A stretch of DNA of 64,000 nt, from NCBI RefSeq assembly GCF_022605165.1, contig NC_063069.1, positions 3,100,001 to 3,164,000 of the forward strand, written 5' to 3'. The stretch comes from Purpureocillium takamizusanense (taxonomy: Eukaryota > Ascomycota > Sordariomycetes > Hypocreales > Ophiocordycipitaceae). A program made the translations under genes and the position numbers. The notes under the pieces are model-generated. The model searched no databases, was not told the origin of the DNA, and saw only the letters and a program-made list of their open reading frames with translations. Of the stretch, positions 20,931 to 32,857 are shown piece by piece (position 1 is the first letter of the stretch; each line of letters begins with the position of its first letter).

Positions 20931-23900
20931 CACGCCCAATGAATGCCCCACGCTCTGCGCAATGGACGACTCGAGGTGGCTGCGTTCGCTGGTAACGTAC
21001 CGCGCTGCCCGTAATTGTTCTACCAGTACTTCATAGACCCGACTGACTACGTACCCACTGATCAATGCTGCAGAGCGTTTGCGACGGCGATAGACGACCC
21101 CTTGCCTGCAATCGCCCACCGACTGATGAGCAACGCTTTGCTACCGTCAGAGTGGCTGGCTGGCGTTGATCGCCCGTTGGGTGACGGGATGCCATCTCGT
21201 CGGATATTACTTGGCAGGCGCTACTTTTAGTCCCCTACAATGCCGAGCACGCTGTCGAGGATCGTGCGAGCCGGATATTGAGTTAACTAGCTTGACCCAT
21301 GCTTTCAGTTTCTGCCTGTGCGCCCGACGACACCACATCCCCCCCCCCCCGGCTCGGGTCTGTCCGCAAAGCCCGATCAAGCTTTCCGGGACTGATTGTC
21401 GGTCGGTGGTGGGGTCCAAGGTGAGTGTGAGACTCTTCTCGGACGGTTGGTGGGAGGAGCCGCTGCTGGTAGTTACGTTCGTTAACTAGGGCGTGGAGAG
21501 AAACGCACAGAGCAGACTGCCGATCTTAGTCCGTTCCGTTCCTGGGGGTCCTGTCGAAGCGTGACGCTACCTCTGTGCGTTTCAGCATCTTTCACACCCC
21601 AAAGCAGAGCCAGCAGAGTGCATCCGCAACGGCAGTGTTGCGCCCTTGTGGTGCCGCTTCGTCGGATTTCGGTCGGCCCAAGTCAAAACCCCGTCTGTTT
21701 GTTGTTAGTGTTGAAAAGACTCAACGCCTTCCGTCAACAATGCTGCCTGCCGAGGCAAGGTCGGCTTCCCTTGATGAGTCCTGCTTGAATCAGCTCCCAT
21801 GCAAGGTATTATGCTCTTCATGCTGAGTGAACCCCCCTCACTTTGCGCAACGTGTCTCGGCGGGGCAGGACAGGGCAGGGCAGGGCTGGGCAGGGCTGGG
21901 CTGTCGGCCAGGATAGATAGCAAGACTGCGTACATACGTATCCGTCCCCATCTCAGATCGGTCAAAGCCACACTGTTTGATCATCTCGGCGCAATGCTTG
22001 AGTCGTGCGTGTTGGTGGGCGAGGCAGCTGAACTCGAGATGGATGGGGTCTGTACATAACTTAGTATTGGAAATCCAAACAAGCCCTTGCCTCGGCCAGA
22101 ACTTCCGAAACGCCCATGGCACATCGAACAAGGAAAAAAATAATAACATGCCATGCGAGTCGTCAATGGCCCGTTCACACACCCAATGCCCACCAACATG
22201 CAGCCCCATGCAGTAGCAGCCTGCAGTCCCGTCACACCGACCTCTCTGGAGCGCGCGCGCGTCGTCTCCCCCCCGCGACCAGCCGGTACGGTTAGGGTAC
22301 GATAGGGTACGGCACGAGGCAGAGTTCCCCCGGGCCTTTGTTCCCCTGTGGCGCCAGATCCAGCGTCTTCCGTGTCTGCCCTCTCCGACAAAGCCCGCGT
22401 GGACAACTGGCAAGCGCATCGATTTGCAGCTCCGAGACCACCCTCACCACCTACAGCATCTGTCTCAAGTGAATACTAGGGCAACCAACGTCATTGACCT
22501 CGGCACTACGGCGCCTGGATTGCCCGTGATTTGGACCGTCCGACGTCGATGCCTCTAGTAGCCTCTTTCACGACGGCTCCCGCGTCGTTCGTGCTGCAGA
22601 ATTGGACTGGATCGCATGTACGAAGTACGGACGAACGTCGGGTGAGCACCAACAGCGCAAGCAAGCCGTGCCGTGCCGTCCGACATCGACCAAGGAGTGA
22701 CGCCCTAGGCTCTTTGGTGCGCGTCTTGCGAGTAATACTAGTAATACTCACTACTCGCACAAGCGCGAAGGAACAGAAGCCTCCGCCCAGGATTGCGAAG
22801 CACGTCGGGTCATGGCCCGCGAACCAAGCATGCCACCGTCGCGTTGATGAGCCGCTCACTCCATCCAACGAGGGCCCCAAGCCGTCCTCTCGCGATCCAT
22901 GTCGACCCGCTGCCCCCACCATTGAGATCTTCGGGGCTTGCTCAGGCCACATATCACGACAGAAGCTAGCGGTCCGTCCATCGTTACCTAGTCCAGTGGT
23001 AGCAATGACGATAACCAGTGCGATGCCGCTCCCCTGCATGTGCCCGTGCCGTGTCGTGGCTGGCCGGCGTGGTTCTGCGCTGGAAAGAAAAGAAATCCGT
23101 AGTCGCAATCAATGTTGCGCGCTGAGTGTCACGGCATCCCAGCTGTTAGTATCACGGGTTGATTCCGAGCGCCACGAGGCAAGCCGCTGCAGCTCGTCTG
23201 GCGGAGCATCATAGCAGGCAATGCTATCGACAGCGGTTGCCCATCTCCCTTGGCCTCTCGCGTCTACTTGTGAGAGTGCCTATACGGGCCACGACGCGAC
23301 GGCAGGGGAGACCTGGGCTCGCATCTCGCAGCTTCTTGTTGTACGTACTTGTGCGAGTGCTCGTACTCAAAAGGGGCCTGCAGGGGGGCGAGCGAGCATT
23401 GTCCCACCATGGAAGTTTATTGCAGATTTGCAGCCCCCTGTACCTTGCGTGCGGAGTGAAGACCTTGTTGACGTGCCGATGTTGTGGGGGGTCTGGCAGC
23501 TCTCGTCTGCGTTGCAGCTCACCGGAGACGAGTCGTTGGTCGCTCGACAGCTGCTCGAGTTGCTACTGTGATGGATGCATAGTAAATATGACCAACTAAC
23601 GATATTGGATAGGTACTCTGTCCTTGTCAATTGTTCAGCACGGGGAAGCCCAAGTGGTTCATCAAGTGCCAAACGCACAAGGCGCGCATCGGAGCACTTG
23701 CTCTCCTAGGCTATGCTTGCGCATCCCAGAAGTCGCCTTGAAAACTGGCAAACGGGGGGGGGGGGGAACCTGCCGCGTCTGGCTCTTGGTTTCCGTTCTG
23801 ACTGTGATGGTGAGCTCCCGGGACCAATCACACGCCGGGGCGACGCGTTCTTCGTCGTCGTTGCAGGGCAGGTTGCAGTTCCTGCACCAACAAGGGGTGC

Positions 23901-25669
23901 AGCAACAGAAGGCCGTGGAACACAACCTCTGCCCACCATGTTTGCATCATGACGACCGCCGATGGAGGCGTGCCTCACGCTAGAGCTGCAGGTGTCACCT
24001 AGCTGCATGGGTCTAACCCACGGGAGACGAGTCCACGCAGGTGGCGCATCCTGACCCTTGCCACCCCTGTCCGCAAAGTCGACAATGCCAGTCTTTTTGC
24101 ATCCACGATCGGTTCGGGTCCTTGAGAGTGAGAAAGACAATGTAACGTCCACAAAGATGGGGAAACTTCGACCATCGCTGCCATGACGCCTCAGAACGCA
24201 TACCCCGGTGGCTTACTTTGGGATGAGCTGCTAGCAGCCTGTCTAGCTCCCTCGTCTGTGAGCCCATCAAGCAAGCTTGGTCTCGGAAGAGGCAAGCCTC
24301 AATGCCACCGCCCATGTATATGTATCGTGCTGGCTGGCTGGGTTGGCGCGCGTGTGTCGGTTGCAACGCCTCGTGTTCTAGCGCGAGAAAGTCCTACGGA
24401 GCATGTCCACGGAACAGCCATGCTGCAAGTCATCCGAAGCAGGTAGGGCGGCTCAACGCCTGTGTCGTGTGTCAAGGGTGCCGCTCGACACAGGCTCGTC
24501 GGCCTGAGAGTCGAGACACTGAGCAGGCTGTCAATGCTCGCCCGGGAGGTCGAGACCAGCCCTCCCTCAAAGATCCAACATGGCCCGAAGATTGAAGGTG
24601 CTTGTATAGTGAGTTCACTGTACTCCGGACTTTGGACTCTTGCCCGCTTGTAATGCTCGTCGTCAGGGCTATCCGTTTCACACAAGGTAGCCCTAGACTA
24701 AGTAGTGTATTTTGTGTCTTTACGTCGCGGAAGGAATCGGCCTTGCTCCGCTTGAAGTTGATAACGGAGCTTGAGAGTCGAACGGCAGGACAGGCATGTT
24801 GAATCTGCTGCGCGTCAAAGCGGAGAAATATGCGCCTGTCTGTGTCCCGGGGCCCTCCAGACCCATCTGCTTGTGCGAAAGCCTGTAGCACAGCACAGCC
24901 CATCGCAACGGGCCCAGGAGTGTGGAGAAGTCAGATCTGGCATGGAAGTATCCACCGCTGAGGCGCAAATGTCCCGCCTCGTCTGTCCTGCGCAGCCTTG
25001 AGACCGGGTGTCAAGGCCACAGCAAGCATCCAACGTGGCGCGTCCAGGTATTGTCTCGCGGAAATCAAAAGCCTTGTGACTGCTATCTGTGCTCTTGGAG
25101 CTACCGCTTTGATCACTTGCCCTTTACCTATCAGCCGTATTTGAATGTTCGCTTGGGATAGGTTTATTGGCAGGCAGCCAAGAAGGGAGGGGGAGGGCCT
25201 GGGAAAAGCGCTGACTGTCTCCCCCTGAAGCGGCCCCCTGCTCTATCCCTTCTGGCCCAAGAAGTCGGGATTATTAGAACGCTGCAAGAGGATCCTTTTT
25301 CATGGTCCCTGTCCCAATGGGCGTGGCTTTGTTTGGCATCGCCGAAGCTCGCGCGGCGACTAGGGACCCCATCCTGCAGTCAGAGGGTGGTCCCACGGGT
25401 GGCTGGGTTCGAGGCATCTCTGGACCGGTGAAGACGCCGCTTGGCAGACCCAGGCAAAGGGTCATTCGGTTATGCACAGCAGTCGAGGCGGCTTGAGGAC
25501 GGCTCGCTGGTGAGATGCGCGCGAAGGGTGTAAGATGCCACGTTCCAGGCGCGCAGGTATCGAGGCAACGATGGGATGCGGGAGCAACTGGAAGAAATGC
25601 TGGTGTGCCTCCAGCTGCTGCTACTGCTGGTGCTGGTGCTGCTCCTGAAACGGGTGCTGCTCTTGTGCG
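20931..25669. other. Gene-poor block, part 2
   Basis: Nothing supported as a gene. The longest overlapping frames (about 22531-23214 plus strand and 22506-23108 minus strand) are antisense to each other and lack domains. Contains (CAGGG/CTGGG)n at 21861-21902, a G-run near 23753-23766, and TACGTA sites near 21046, 21926 and 23341. Confidence 0.5.
21861..21902. repeat. (CAGGG/CTGGG)n pentanucleotide repeat
   Basis: About eight imperfect five-base units alternating CAGGG and CTGGG. Confidence 0.8.
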
Positions 25670-25860
25670 TTCCTACCTTACTACCTTACCGGTACTTGGG
25701 TACCTACTTCAGGGTGGCACTTGCTCAAGCTGCCTCTGCCTAGGTACAGGTACCTTAGGTAGTGCAGTGCCGTACTGGACACCTATAAGCACCTACCTGA
25801 TAGTACTTGCCTACCTCGTGCCTAGGTATTTACCTTGGTATCAAGTGGGCATTTCAAGGC
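25670..25860. repeat. TACCTA/GGTACC motif cluster (densest)
   Basis: At least ten TACCTA, CTACCT, GGTACC, CCTAGG or ACCTTA elements in 190 bp, in both orientations. Sits in the middle of the gene-free block. Confidence 0.7.
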
Positions 25861-28800
25861 AGGAACGGACAGTCCCCAAGTCTATCGAGCCATTCGAAAG
25901 AGAAGCGGGTGCCACCAAGACAGTCGTACTTGCCTCCACCGCTTCGCGCGCCAGGGGGTGAAGCGACGATGGGGGTTTCCCGGGGCAATTGGTTGACGGA
26001 ACTTGCTTCCATGCACTGCAGGAACAGCTAACGTCGTACTCGTCGACGCTGCTCCCGCCTTGGAACGACTTGTGAGGCACTCAAAGTCAGGTACTAGGTA
26101 ACCATATGGTGGCCGGTTCTTGCACTGGGCTGCGCAATGGACCTTGGTATACCTACCTGCAGATAACTACTACTACAGGCACTGCTCATGTACTTCAGCT
26201 TATTAGTACCTTACCTCTACGACAGCGAGGCTCAGCGGCACACCAAGGGCAAGAGAATCGAACCGAGACGGCCGCCGCCGCCGTGCGCGACCGACGGCAA
26301 GAGGCAAGGTGCAACGGGAACGGGTACCTAGCCGAGACGTGTCTCAAGCCCGCTGTTTTATCCTACCTACCGTGCCGTCGTCGCAAACAACGGGCTGCAC
26401 CTCTGCCTCGTGGCAACAAGCCTAGCCCGAGACAAGTTCAGACGCACCGCACCGTCCTTGTTGTAGGCACGGACGTTGGCGCATCGGCGGCCACTCTCCT
26501 CAGCGCCAGAAACGTCCACCGCAGTCGATCCCAGGGCAGGGCAGGGCAGGGCCAGCCTAGCCGGACCCAGCCCAGCCCAGCCCAGCCCAGCCCAGCCCAG
26601 CCCAGCCCAGCGCCTGACGTTTCACAGCCTCCCGGTGACATGGCTCGACCGCCTCGAAGTCTGGGGCGGCGCGCTGGATCCCCAAGTCACCGGGCACCAC
26701 GACCTGTGGGCGAGCCTGTCGTGCGACTTGACGGCCGGGCACCAAGCACGTAACCTACTGGTACCCAAGGTACTAAGGTTATTACCTGTAGTTACCTGCC
26801 AGGCTGGCACCAACAGCGGGCTCCACGCCACGGCCAGCGCTACCAAGGATGGGTCTTGGGAATCCCTGGCCGAGGCATAAGCTGCTGTGGAGATGAGGGT
26901 GGGCAAGCTTCCGGGGCCCCTGACTAGAGGCACGTCGACGTCGCCCTTTGCCTGGTTCTGCCACGCCCGCCGCCCAGTGGGCAACGCCGGGCGCTCTCGT
27001 CGACGCACCGCACCGCACCTTGCTGGACTGGACTGGACTGGAACATGGCCAAGGGACCGGCACGCGAGCCCTGGCCCGCAGCATCCGTACCTGCACGTAC
27101 GTACGTACATGAGTTGAGGAGGGCGAGGGGGGAGCCATGCCAGCCATGCCAGCCATCCAGCCTATCTGCCTGCCTGCCAGCATGCCTGACCGCCCGCCCG
27201 CCGCCTGCAGCGAGCCTGATGAGAGAGGTGTGCCGATGTGTCTCCCTCCCGCCCGGTTCCGCCTCTTCCTGTTTCTGGGCTGACATGAATGGTTGGCGTC
27301 GTCTGCAGTCCTTCGGGCCCTGCCTGTCTCGACACCAGCCTCCGCTGCTGTTGGTTCATCCAAGCGACGCCCGCCATGCCGTTCCTGCATATCACTGCAG
27401 AGGGATGAGTGAGGATTGCCCTGCAGCCCGCAGCAAGCACAGCCAAACCTACCTTGGCCAAAGGGCGACGGCGCGTCCCCGTCCATGGACTGTAGATGGA
27501 GTTGGCGCGACCCCGTCAAGGGCGGATTCAACCAAGCGAGCTCTTGCTCTTCTCTCCACGTCCGGCAGAATCGAAGGACGACCCGACGCGGCGGATGGCC
27601 AGCCAGATTGATGAATTGAACCGGCCGCCCCTGTTGAGTCGACACGCTAAAAATCCACACAATCCACACACACACACGCCGCGTCGAGGCCTGTCTGATT
27701 GGCGGCCGCCTCCACCAACACTCGTCGACTTTCCGTGTCTGGACGATGGACCCTGGGCTCCTCCTGACTGCGGCCGGCGCAGGAGGACACGGCCGGCACC
27801 TCTAGCGATGCGGTGCGACTCATCTTGGGAAGCTGTCGATGTGACTTGACACTCAGCTCATTCGGCGAAGAGCCTTTCCAGGTACAACGTCTCGTCAACC
27901 CCTTGCCTTCGCCATCACTCTCGCCTCCTTATCGTCTCTTTTCGTCGGTGGACGAGCTTTGTTTGTCTTGTCAAGCTTGCTTCCAGCCGGGCCGTCCACT
28001 GTTCACCAGCCTCCAAGGCCCAAGCCAGCTCGACGGTTCGAACGCGCCCGCCCAACAGCCTCAAAAGCTAGCTGTCTCAGACACCCACGCAGGCGCACCC
28101 GCACCCAAGAGCCGTTCCGATTCCGCGGGACGAAGTCTGTGCTTGAACGAGGGGCACTCTAGTTAGTCGCGGTCGCCGTCCCACTCGCCGGGCCCTTTTT
28201 GGGCCATCAATTCAATTGACCCAGTCAGGAGGGACTCCGTCACTGCTCTTCGCACTTATACAAGCACCGGCCCCTCGCGCCGGCAACATCCACCTCCAAA
28301 GTGTTGCACATGGACTGCTTTGCACACGCAAGCTGGGCCCCGTCACCGCTTCATAGTAGCAGTAGCCACCACTCACTGGGCTTCGTATATGCGTCAGAAG
28401 GCACATGCCGCACGACGCCTTGCATCGAGATGTTGCCCACCAATCGCCTCCCTCTGTAAATTGGCACAGGCATCGGCCCTGCTCGACCTTCCCTCCCCCC
28501 GATCCGAGGTCTATCTCCCCTAGCCCACCAGCAAACGCACTTTGCACCCCGGACCCTGTGGCCCCTTCCACCCCAGGAGTACCTGGCCTTGCCCTCGCCC
28601 GGGCCGGGGGGGGTCTGTCAAATCCTTGCTCGGCGCTCTCTCGTGGCCCCCAAAATTACAGCCAAATCTCTCGCAGCTCGCCGACCGTCTCATTATAATA
28701 TCAGTGCTAGCCGGCGCTGGCTCTCCAAAACACCCCCCCACAGCAGGTCTCCGTACCATGCTTGCTCCGTGTCGACGGTTGCGATCTTCCAACAACGGCC

Positions 28801-28939
28801 CTTTTCGGGTTTCACGTCCATCTTGCGCGAGCTTGCAGATCAGGAGACCAATTCCGGCCTTCGTTGTTCAACCTGGACCGCGACCAATGATCCGGAGGGC
28901 ACGACTTGTCGTCGCCCTCTGCCGCTCCACCAGGAAACC
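25861..28939. other. Gene-poor block, part 3, up to the CRIB gene
   Basis: No gene supported; the longest minus frame (about 26782-27675) has no domain. Contains further TACCTA elements near 26148-26215 and 26755-26800, a (CCCAG)9 array, a (GGACT)4 run (27024-27042) and a TACGTACGTACGTA run near 27098. The last about 1 kb before 28940 is pyrimidine-rich and probably promoter plus a long leader of the CRIB gene; the frame is open for 117 codons upstream but holds no ATG. Confidence 0.5.
26566..26610. repeat. (CCCAG)9 microsatellite
   Basis: Nine perfect CCCAG units, preceded at about 26531-26552 by four GGGCA-type units, that is, two opposite-strand pentanucleotide arrays side by side. Confidence 0.9.
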
Positions 28940-31579
28940 ATGATTACTGCCTCGTCCTTGTCTTTGTACTCGGGGTACTACACTGGAGTACCCACACAGC
29001 CCGTCAAACGAGACAAAAAGGACCCTCCCAAGTCTCGACCATTTGCTCCTCCTCCACAAGCCACCACCCAGCGCTCTGGTCCGTCCTCCACGGAACAGCT
29101 TTCGAGCGCGAGCGTTGCCCAGTTTCTGGATGCAGCAGCCGACGGCTCTCCCTCGCCCGAGAGGTCACGAAACTCGAACAAGCAGATGAAGCGCGTCTCG
29201 CGATTACACCGACAGCATGGCCATCGTGCCGCCTCGTCGGAGTCGTCGTCCCTGGCCTCAGTCGGCGCAATGGATGCCATCGACCGGCCGCCATGGGAGA
29301 TAGCACTGGAGAGCCACTTCATTGCCCGACGAACGTCAACTCGTTCCAATGACAGCAGCAGTACCCCGTCTCGTGACCGTGCTGAGAGCGTTCACAACTT
29401 CAGCAAGAACTTGTTCCACCGAAGAGGCAAGTCGAAGCGGGAAAGCAGCTCCCACAGCTCATCTGCAAGCTCGATATACTCGGTTGACGGCCCAGCCGAC
29501 TCCAACGGCCTTGGGACCAAGGATTCCATCCTACCGACCATTTTCTCTCGTCGAAAGCCCTCCAGAGATGAGGCAATGCAGAAGAAACTGCAAATATCGG
29601 GTCCCTTCAACTTTCAGCACGTGGCTCACAGGCAACGAAAGCAGGCTGCACACGCTGCGGAGGCGGCCTACGTGGTAGACCCCACGGCAAGCTATCCTCC
29701 CGTCCCAGCCCACGGTTCAATCAGCATGCCTACTGCCGTGAGAGGCCCAACAGCTGAGTTCCACGGCCAATACGCCGTGTCAACGGACGCCATAGATGAC
29801 GCATATAACGGTCACTACGATGCCACGACGCCACAACAGTCGTCGTTTCCTCGCCAGTCAGCCCCTGTGCCCGCACCTCGACGGCTGGTGAAGCATTCCC
29901 GCTCACGAGAGCGTCTTCGCAAGAGTCCACCGCGCCCCCCTGTGCGACCCCCGCGTTCGCCGGTCGAGGCCAGTCTTGTTTCTGCAGTCCCGCCGGTCCC
30001 TCCGCGCGTTTCCAGTCGGCAATCCAACTATCCGGACCCTCATGAGCACGACTGGTCGACACTGGGCGATCGCCCTCAGACAACGTTTGGCTTCCGACGC
30101 CCGCAGCCGTTCCCTCCTTTTAGCTCCGCAGAACATCTGCCCACCGTCACGTCGGGCTACCGTGAACACAGTTCCGTCGCCGAGGGTGGGGCGCCGTCTT
30201 CCGTGCTTGGGGAGGCTCTCGACATGGCTTGGCCGCTGAACTCACCGGTTCAGGGCTTATACGATCCGATTCTATCTGCGTTGCCAGACGTACCGGAGGA
30301 GGAAGAACAATTTCGAGTATCTCGCCAGTCTCGCCTCAGCCTCGTCAGTAACAATTCATCGCTCCGAGGAAGTCATTCCGTCCCAATGCTGCGGTCGCTT
30401 GCCGAGTTGCAAAGGCCGATGAGCGGGGCTTCGGAGACACTAGGCCGATCCGAACGCCCGGTGGCGCGGGGTGTCGCCGGATCGGAAGCCAACCAGCCGG
30501 CGGGATTAGGGCTCGGAATGTCTTTGGACGGCTGGGAGGATGACATCGACTACTGCTACGAGCATGAGGCAGAGGCAGACTGCAACTACGAGTGGGGACG
30601 GCCGTCACTGGAAACAGCTCGTGACAACGGCTCTCCTCCGACGCATTCCTTCATGGACAGCGAGCTGGGCGAGATTAGAGGCCTGGGTCTGGCGCAATCA
30701 TGCCCCGCAATTCTCTCCCCGACTCCTCACGACCTGCCCGGCCTCAGTCCTGCTAGTCAGGCTTCGGCCGTACTGGGCCACGAGGCCGTGACGCCCACGT
30801 CGAATCCGGTGGTGACGCACAACTTCTCTTTGCCCAAGGGTGACCGAAAGAACCCTCGACACCTGGAGCTGCGGACCGGCAACCGTGCTTCGTACGCATC
30901 AAGTTTCAAGGAGTCTCACGGATTCACTCTATCGCCGTCTTTGCTCATTCCTGGCGACTATCAGCAGCAGATGATGATCAAGGAGGCCGAAAAACACACC
31001 AATTTGGACTACGACGAATACCACGTCCCGCTCTTCCAGGCGGCTTTCTTCGAGGAGGGCACCCATCCCAACACGAGGGCGGCACCAGTCTATCAGAGGT
31101 CCAGCACGTCGACGACTACGACCGACTCTACTTCGCGGTCCAACTCGACCGGGAAGCGGCACATGTCGACAGCTTCCTCGTGGACAACAGTCACGCGCCA
31201 CACGGCCAGCAGCACGTCGCTGAACAAGTTGGCGGGCGCGTGGACCGACGAGTCGGAGCCATTGCCGACAGTCACCTTGGGCGACAAGATGCAAACGGGA
31301 GACGAGTGCGACCCGAGAAACGCGGCAACCAGAGATACCGTTCCGGAGCTCGTCGGGTTCGCCACGACGACCAATTCCAGAAGGGTACAGCATAAGAGCC
31401 ACGCCAGTGAGTCGCATGTCGTCGACGAAGCAGGCCCTGGTCGGTCACCTGACTTCACGCGGATGCGGAGGGGCCGCTCCAGAACCACGAGTCTGACCAC
31501 CCAGACGCCACCGCCCGTGGGACAATACGCCTTGTTTCCTCGGTCTTATGTCAAGGCGAATAACGCCGATCAGATCTAA
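28940..31579 (+). CDS. CRIB-domain protein, Rho/Cdc42-effector-like
   Basis: Single-exon, 879 aa. Residues about 219-230 read ISGPFNFQHVAH, the consensus CRIB/PBD core (ISxPxxFxHxxH) that binds GTP-loaded Cdc42 or Rac. The rest is mostly disordered: a Ser-rich N-terminus, a basic Pro-rich segment (LRKSPPRPPVRPPRSPVEA), which could bind SH3 domains, and a conserved-looking C-terminal part (PSLLIPGDYQQQMMIKEAEKHTNLDYDEYHVPLFQ). There is no kinase domain, so it is not a PAK; a scaffold or polarity effector is the likely role, by inference. A basic run (HRRGKSKRE) may help membrane contact. Start is the first in-frame ATG, preceded by CAGGAAACC. It is isolated behind the 10.6-kb gene-poor block and convergent with pob3. 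Confidence 0.85.
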   Translation: MITASSLSLYSGYYTGVPTQPVKRDKKDPPKSRPFAPPPQATTQRSGPSSTEQLSSASVAQFLDAAADGSPSPERSRNSNKQMKRVSRLHRQHGHRAASSESSSLASVGAMDAIDRPPWEIALESHFIARRTSTRSNDSSSTPSRDRAESVHNFSKNLFHRRGKSKRESSSHSSSASSIYSVDGPADSNGLGTKDSILPTIFSRRKPSRDEAMQKKLQISGPFNFQHVAHRQRKQAAHAAEAAYVVDPTASYPPVPAHGSISMPTAVRGPTAEFHGQYAVSTDAIDDAYNGHYDATTPQQSSFPRQSAPVPAPRRLVKHSRSRERLRKSPPRPPVRPPRSPVEASLVSAVPPVPPRVSSRQSNYPDPHEHDWSTLGDRPQTTFGFRRPQPFPPFSSAEHLPTVTSGYREHSSVAEGGAPSSVLGEALDMAWPLNSPVQGLYDPILSALPDVPEEEEQFRVSRQSRLSLVSNNSSLRGSHSVPMLRSLAELQRPMSGASETLGRSERPVARGVAGSEANQPAGLGLGMSLDGWEDDIDYCYEHEAEADCNYEWGRPSLETARDNGSPPTHSFMDSELGEIRGLGLAQSCPAILSPTPHDLPGLSPASQASAVLGHEAVTPTSNPVVTHNFSLPKGDRKNPRHLELRTGNRASYASSFKESHGFTLSPSLLIPGDYQQQMMIKEAEKHTNLDYDEYHVPLFQAAFFEEGTHPNTRAAPVYQRSSTSTTTTDSTSRSNSTGKRHMSTASSWTTVTRHTASSTSLNKLAGAWTDESEPLPTVTLGDKMQTGDECDPRNAATRDTVPELVGFATTTNSRRVQHKSHASESHVVDEAGPGRSPDFTRMRRGRSRTTSLTTQTPPPVGQYALFPRSYVKANNADQI

Positions 31580-32527
31580 GGACCCCTGCATCATGGTTCC
31601 TTCTTACACGCCGCACCCGGCGGGCATGCGGTGACTTACCGTCACATATCACAGTCGTTTTCTTTTTGTTTTGTTTTGTTTTCTTAGACCTGCTTAACAT
31701 TTGAACCGGCACACGCTCGACACGACAGACAGCCTCTTTGCTTTCCCCTTTATGCTTCTCGGACCTGTGCGCCTATAGATGGCATAAGAGTTGCGCTGCA
31801 ATGCGGCATGTCTGGAAGGCACACGACCCGGTGCACCAAGACGAGTTATGAGCAGCGCACGGACCGCGTGGTTATGTATACGCTTCTGTCTCTCGTTCAA
31901 GGGCGTTGATGGTGGGATTTGGTTTTCTATATAAAGAAAAGCGGGAAAACAGGTTCTGCGGAAGTAGACGGCGCAAAATTGGATGGTTCCTCAAAACGTC
32001 TTCTTCCTCGGCTTTATCGAGCGGCCAGCTCAGGAGCCAACGTTCGGTGGTAGCGCACGGAAAGGTCGGACTGTGGTGGGGACAGGCGACCGAGGGTGTT
32101 GGTTCCATGTGAGCAGTGCGCATCAGTTTGCGCTCTCGCCTTTGAGGGTGTAAGTGTAGCTCTGCCAGGGCACTGCGTGGAGAAGGGGGCTCGCAAGGAC
32201 CGACCACCTGTGTATGTAGGAAGGGACGGACGGACGGGGGAGCGAACATTTGCGTTGGACCGACCTACTAGCGAGGAAGGCCTGGCGACGGAGCTCGATG
32301 GGCACGAATTATCAATTCGATCGAAGTTACCAAAGTAGGAAACAAGAACGTGATGTTTGCGGCGTCGTGACTGGTGGTCCTTGGCAGTCACTGTCTGCTC
32401 CCGAGAAACGATGAGAGGTCCAGATGTCAGATTTGCGTGAGACTTGACTGGTTGCCCCTTGCTTGCCTGGATATCTTAGGCTCTTACTTCTTCGACCCAT
32501 CCACGGCCAGACCTAACGTAGTAAATC

Positions 32528-32578
<51 letters not shown>

Positions 32579-32857
32579 GGGAGACGAAGTTGGCATCCTA
32601 CTACATGCACAGCTATCCATTACACGGGTATTGCTTGCATAGCAGGCCTCGACCAGCCCCCTCTCCTCTCCATCACTACCAGAAGAAACCAGTCCTAAAC
32701 GCCGTCAAGGCTCGTGACTTTCGTCACCCTCGTCAAACGCCACCACAGCCATTCCCATATCCAGCGCTGTGGGCAGCGAGCATTTGCTAAAACGATGGGT
32801 ACTTTGCCCCCGCCACTCCCTCTTCTTCCCCTCGGCGGGAGGGAAAGCTCCCTACAT
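31580..32857. other. Convergent intergenic region, CRIB gene / pob3
   Basis: 1.28 kb with no supported gene. Contains a TTTTGTTTTG run near 31660-31682 soon after the CRIB stop, likely part of its 3' UTR, and a long (TC)n run. Confidence 0.6.
32529..32575. repeat. (TC)n microsatellite, 47 bp
   Basis: Uninterrupted TC dinucleotides, about 23 units; the longest dinucleotide array in the window. Confidence 0.95.

Noticed and set aside
22290..22312. Telomere-like GGTTAGGGTACGATAGGG
   Set aside because: Only one TTAGGG with a degenerate neighbour; no array.
22506..23214. Overlapping antisense frames of about 200 and 227 aa in the gene-poor block
   Set aside because: Opposite strands of the same DNA, no recognisable domain, no plausible splice neighbours; expected by chance in GC-rich DNA.
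25274..25496. Two 65-aa frames on opposite strands that look protein-like
   Set aside because: Too short, antisense to each other, and no family recognised.
26782..27675. 297-aa minus-strand frame
   Set aside because: Composed of repeats and Arg/Pro/Gly-biased residues, no homology recognised, sits on pentamer and TACGTA repeats.
18350..28939. RIP-mutated transposon or centromere-like DNA
   Set aside because: The block is not AT-rich, shows no TpA excess to the eye and no transposase or terminal repeat.
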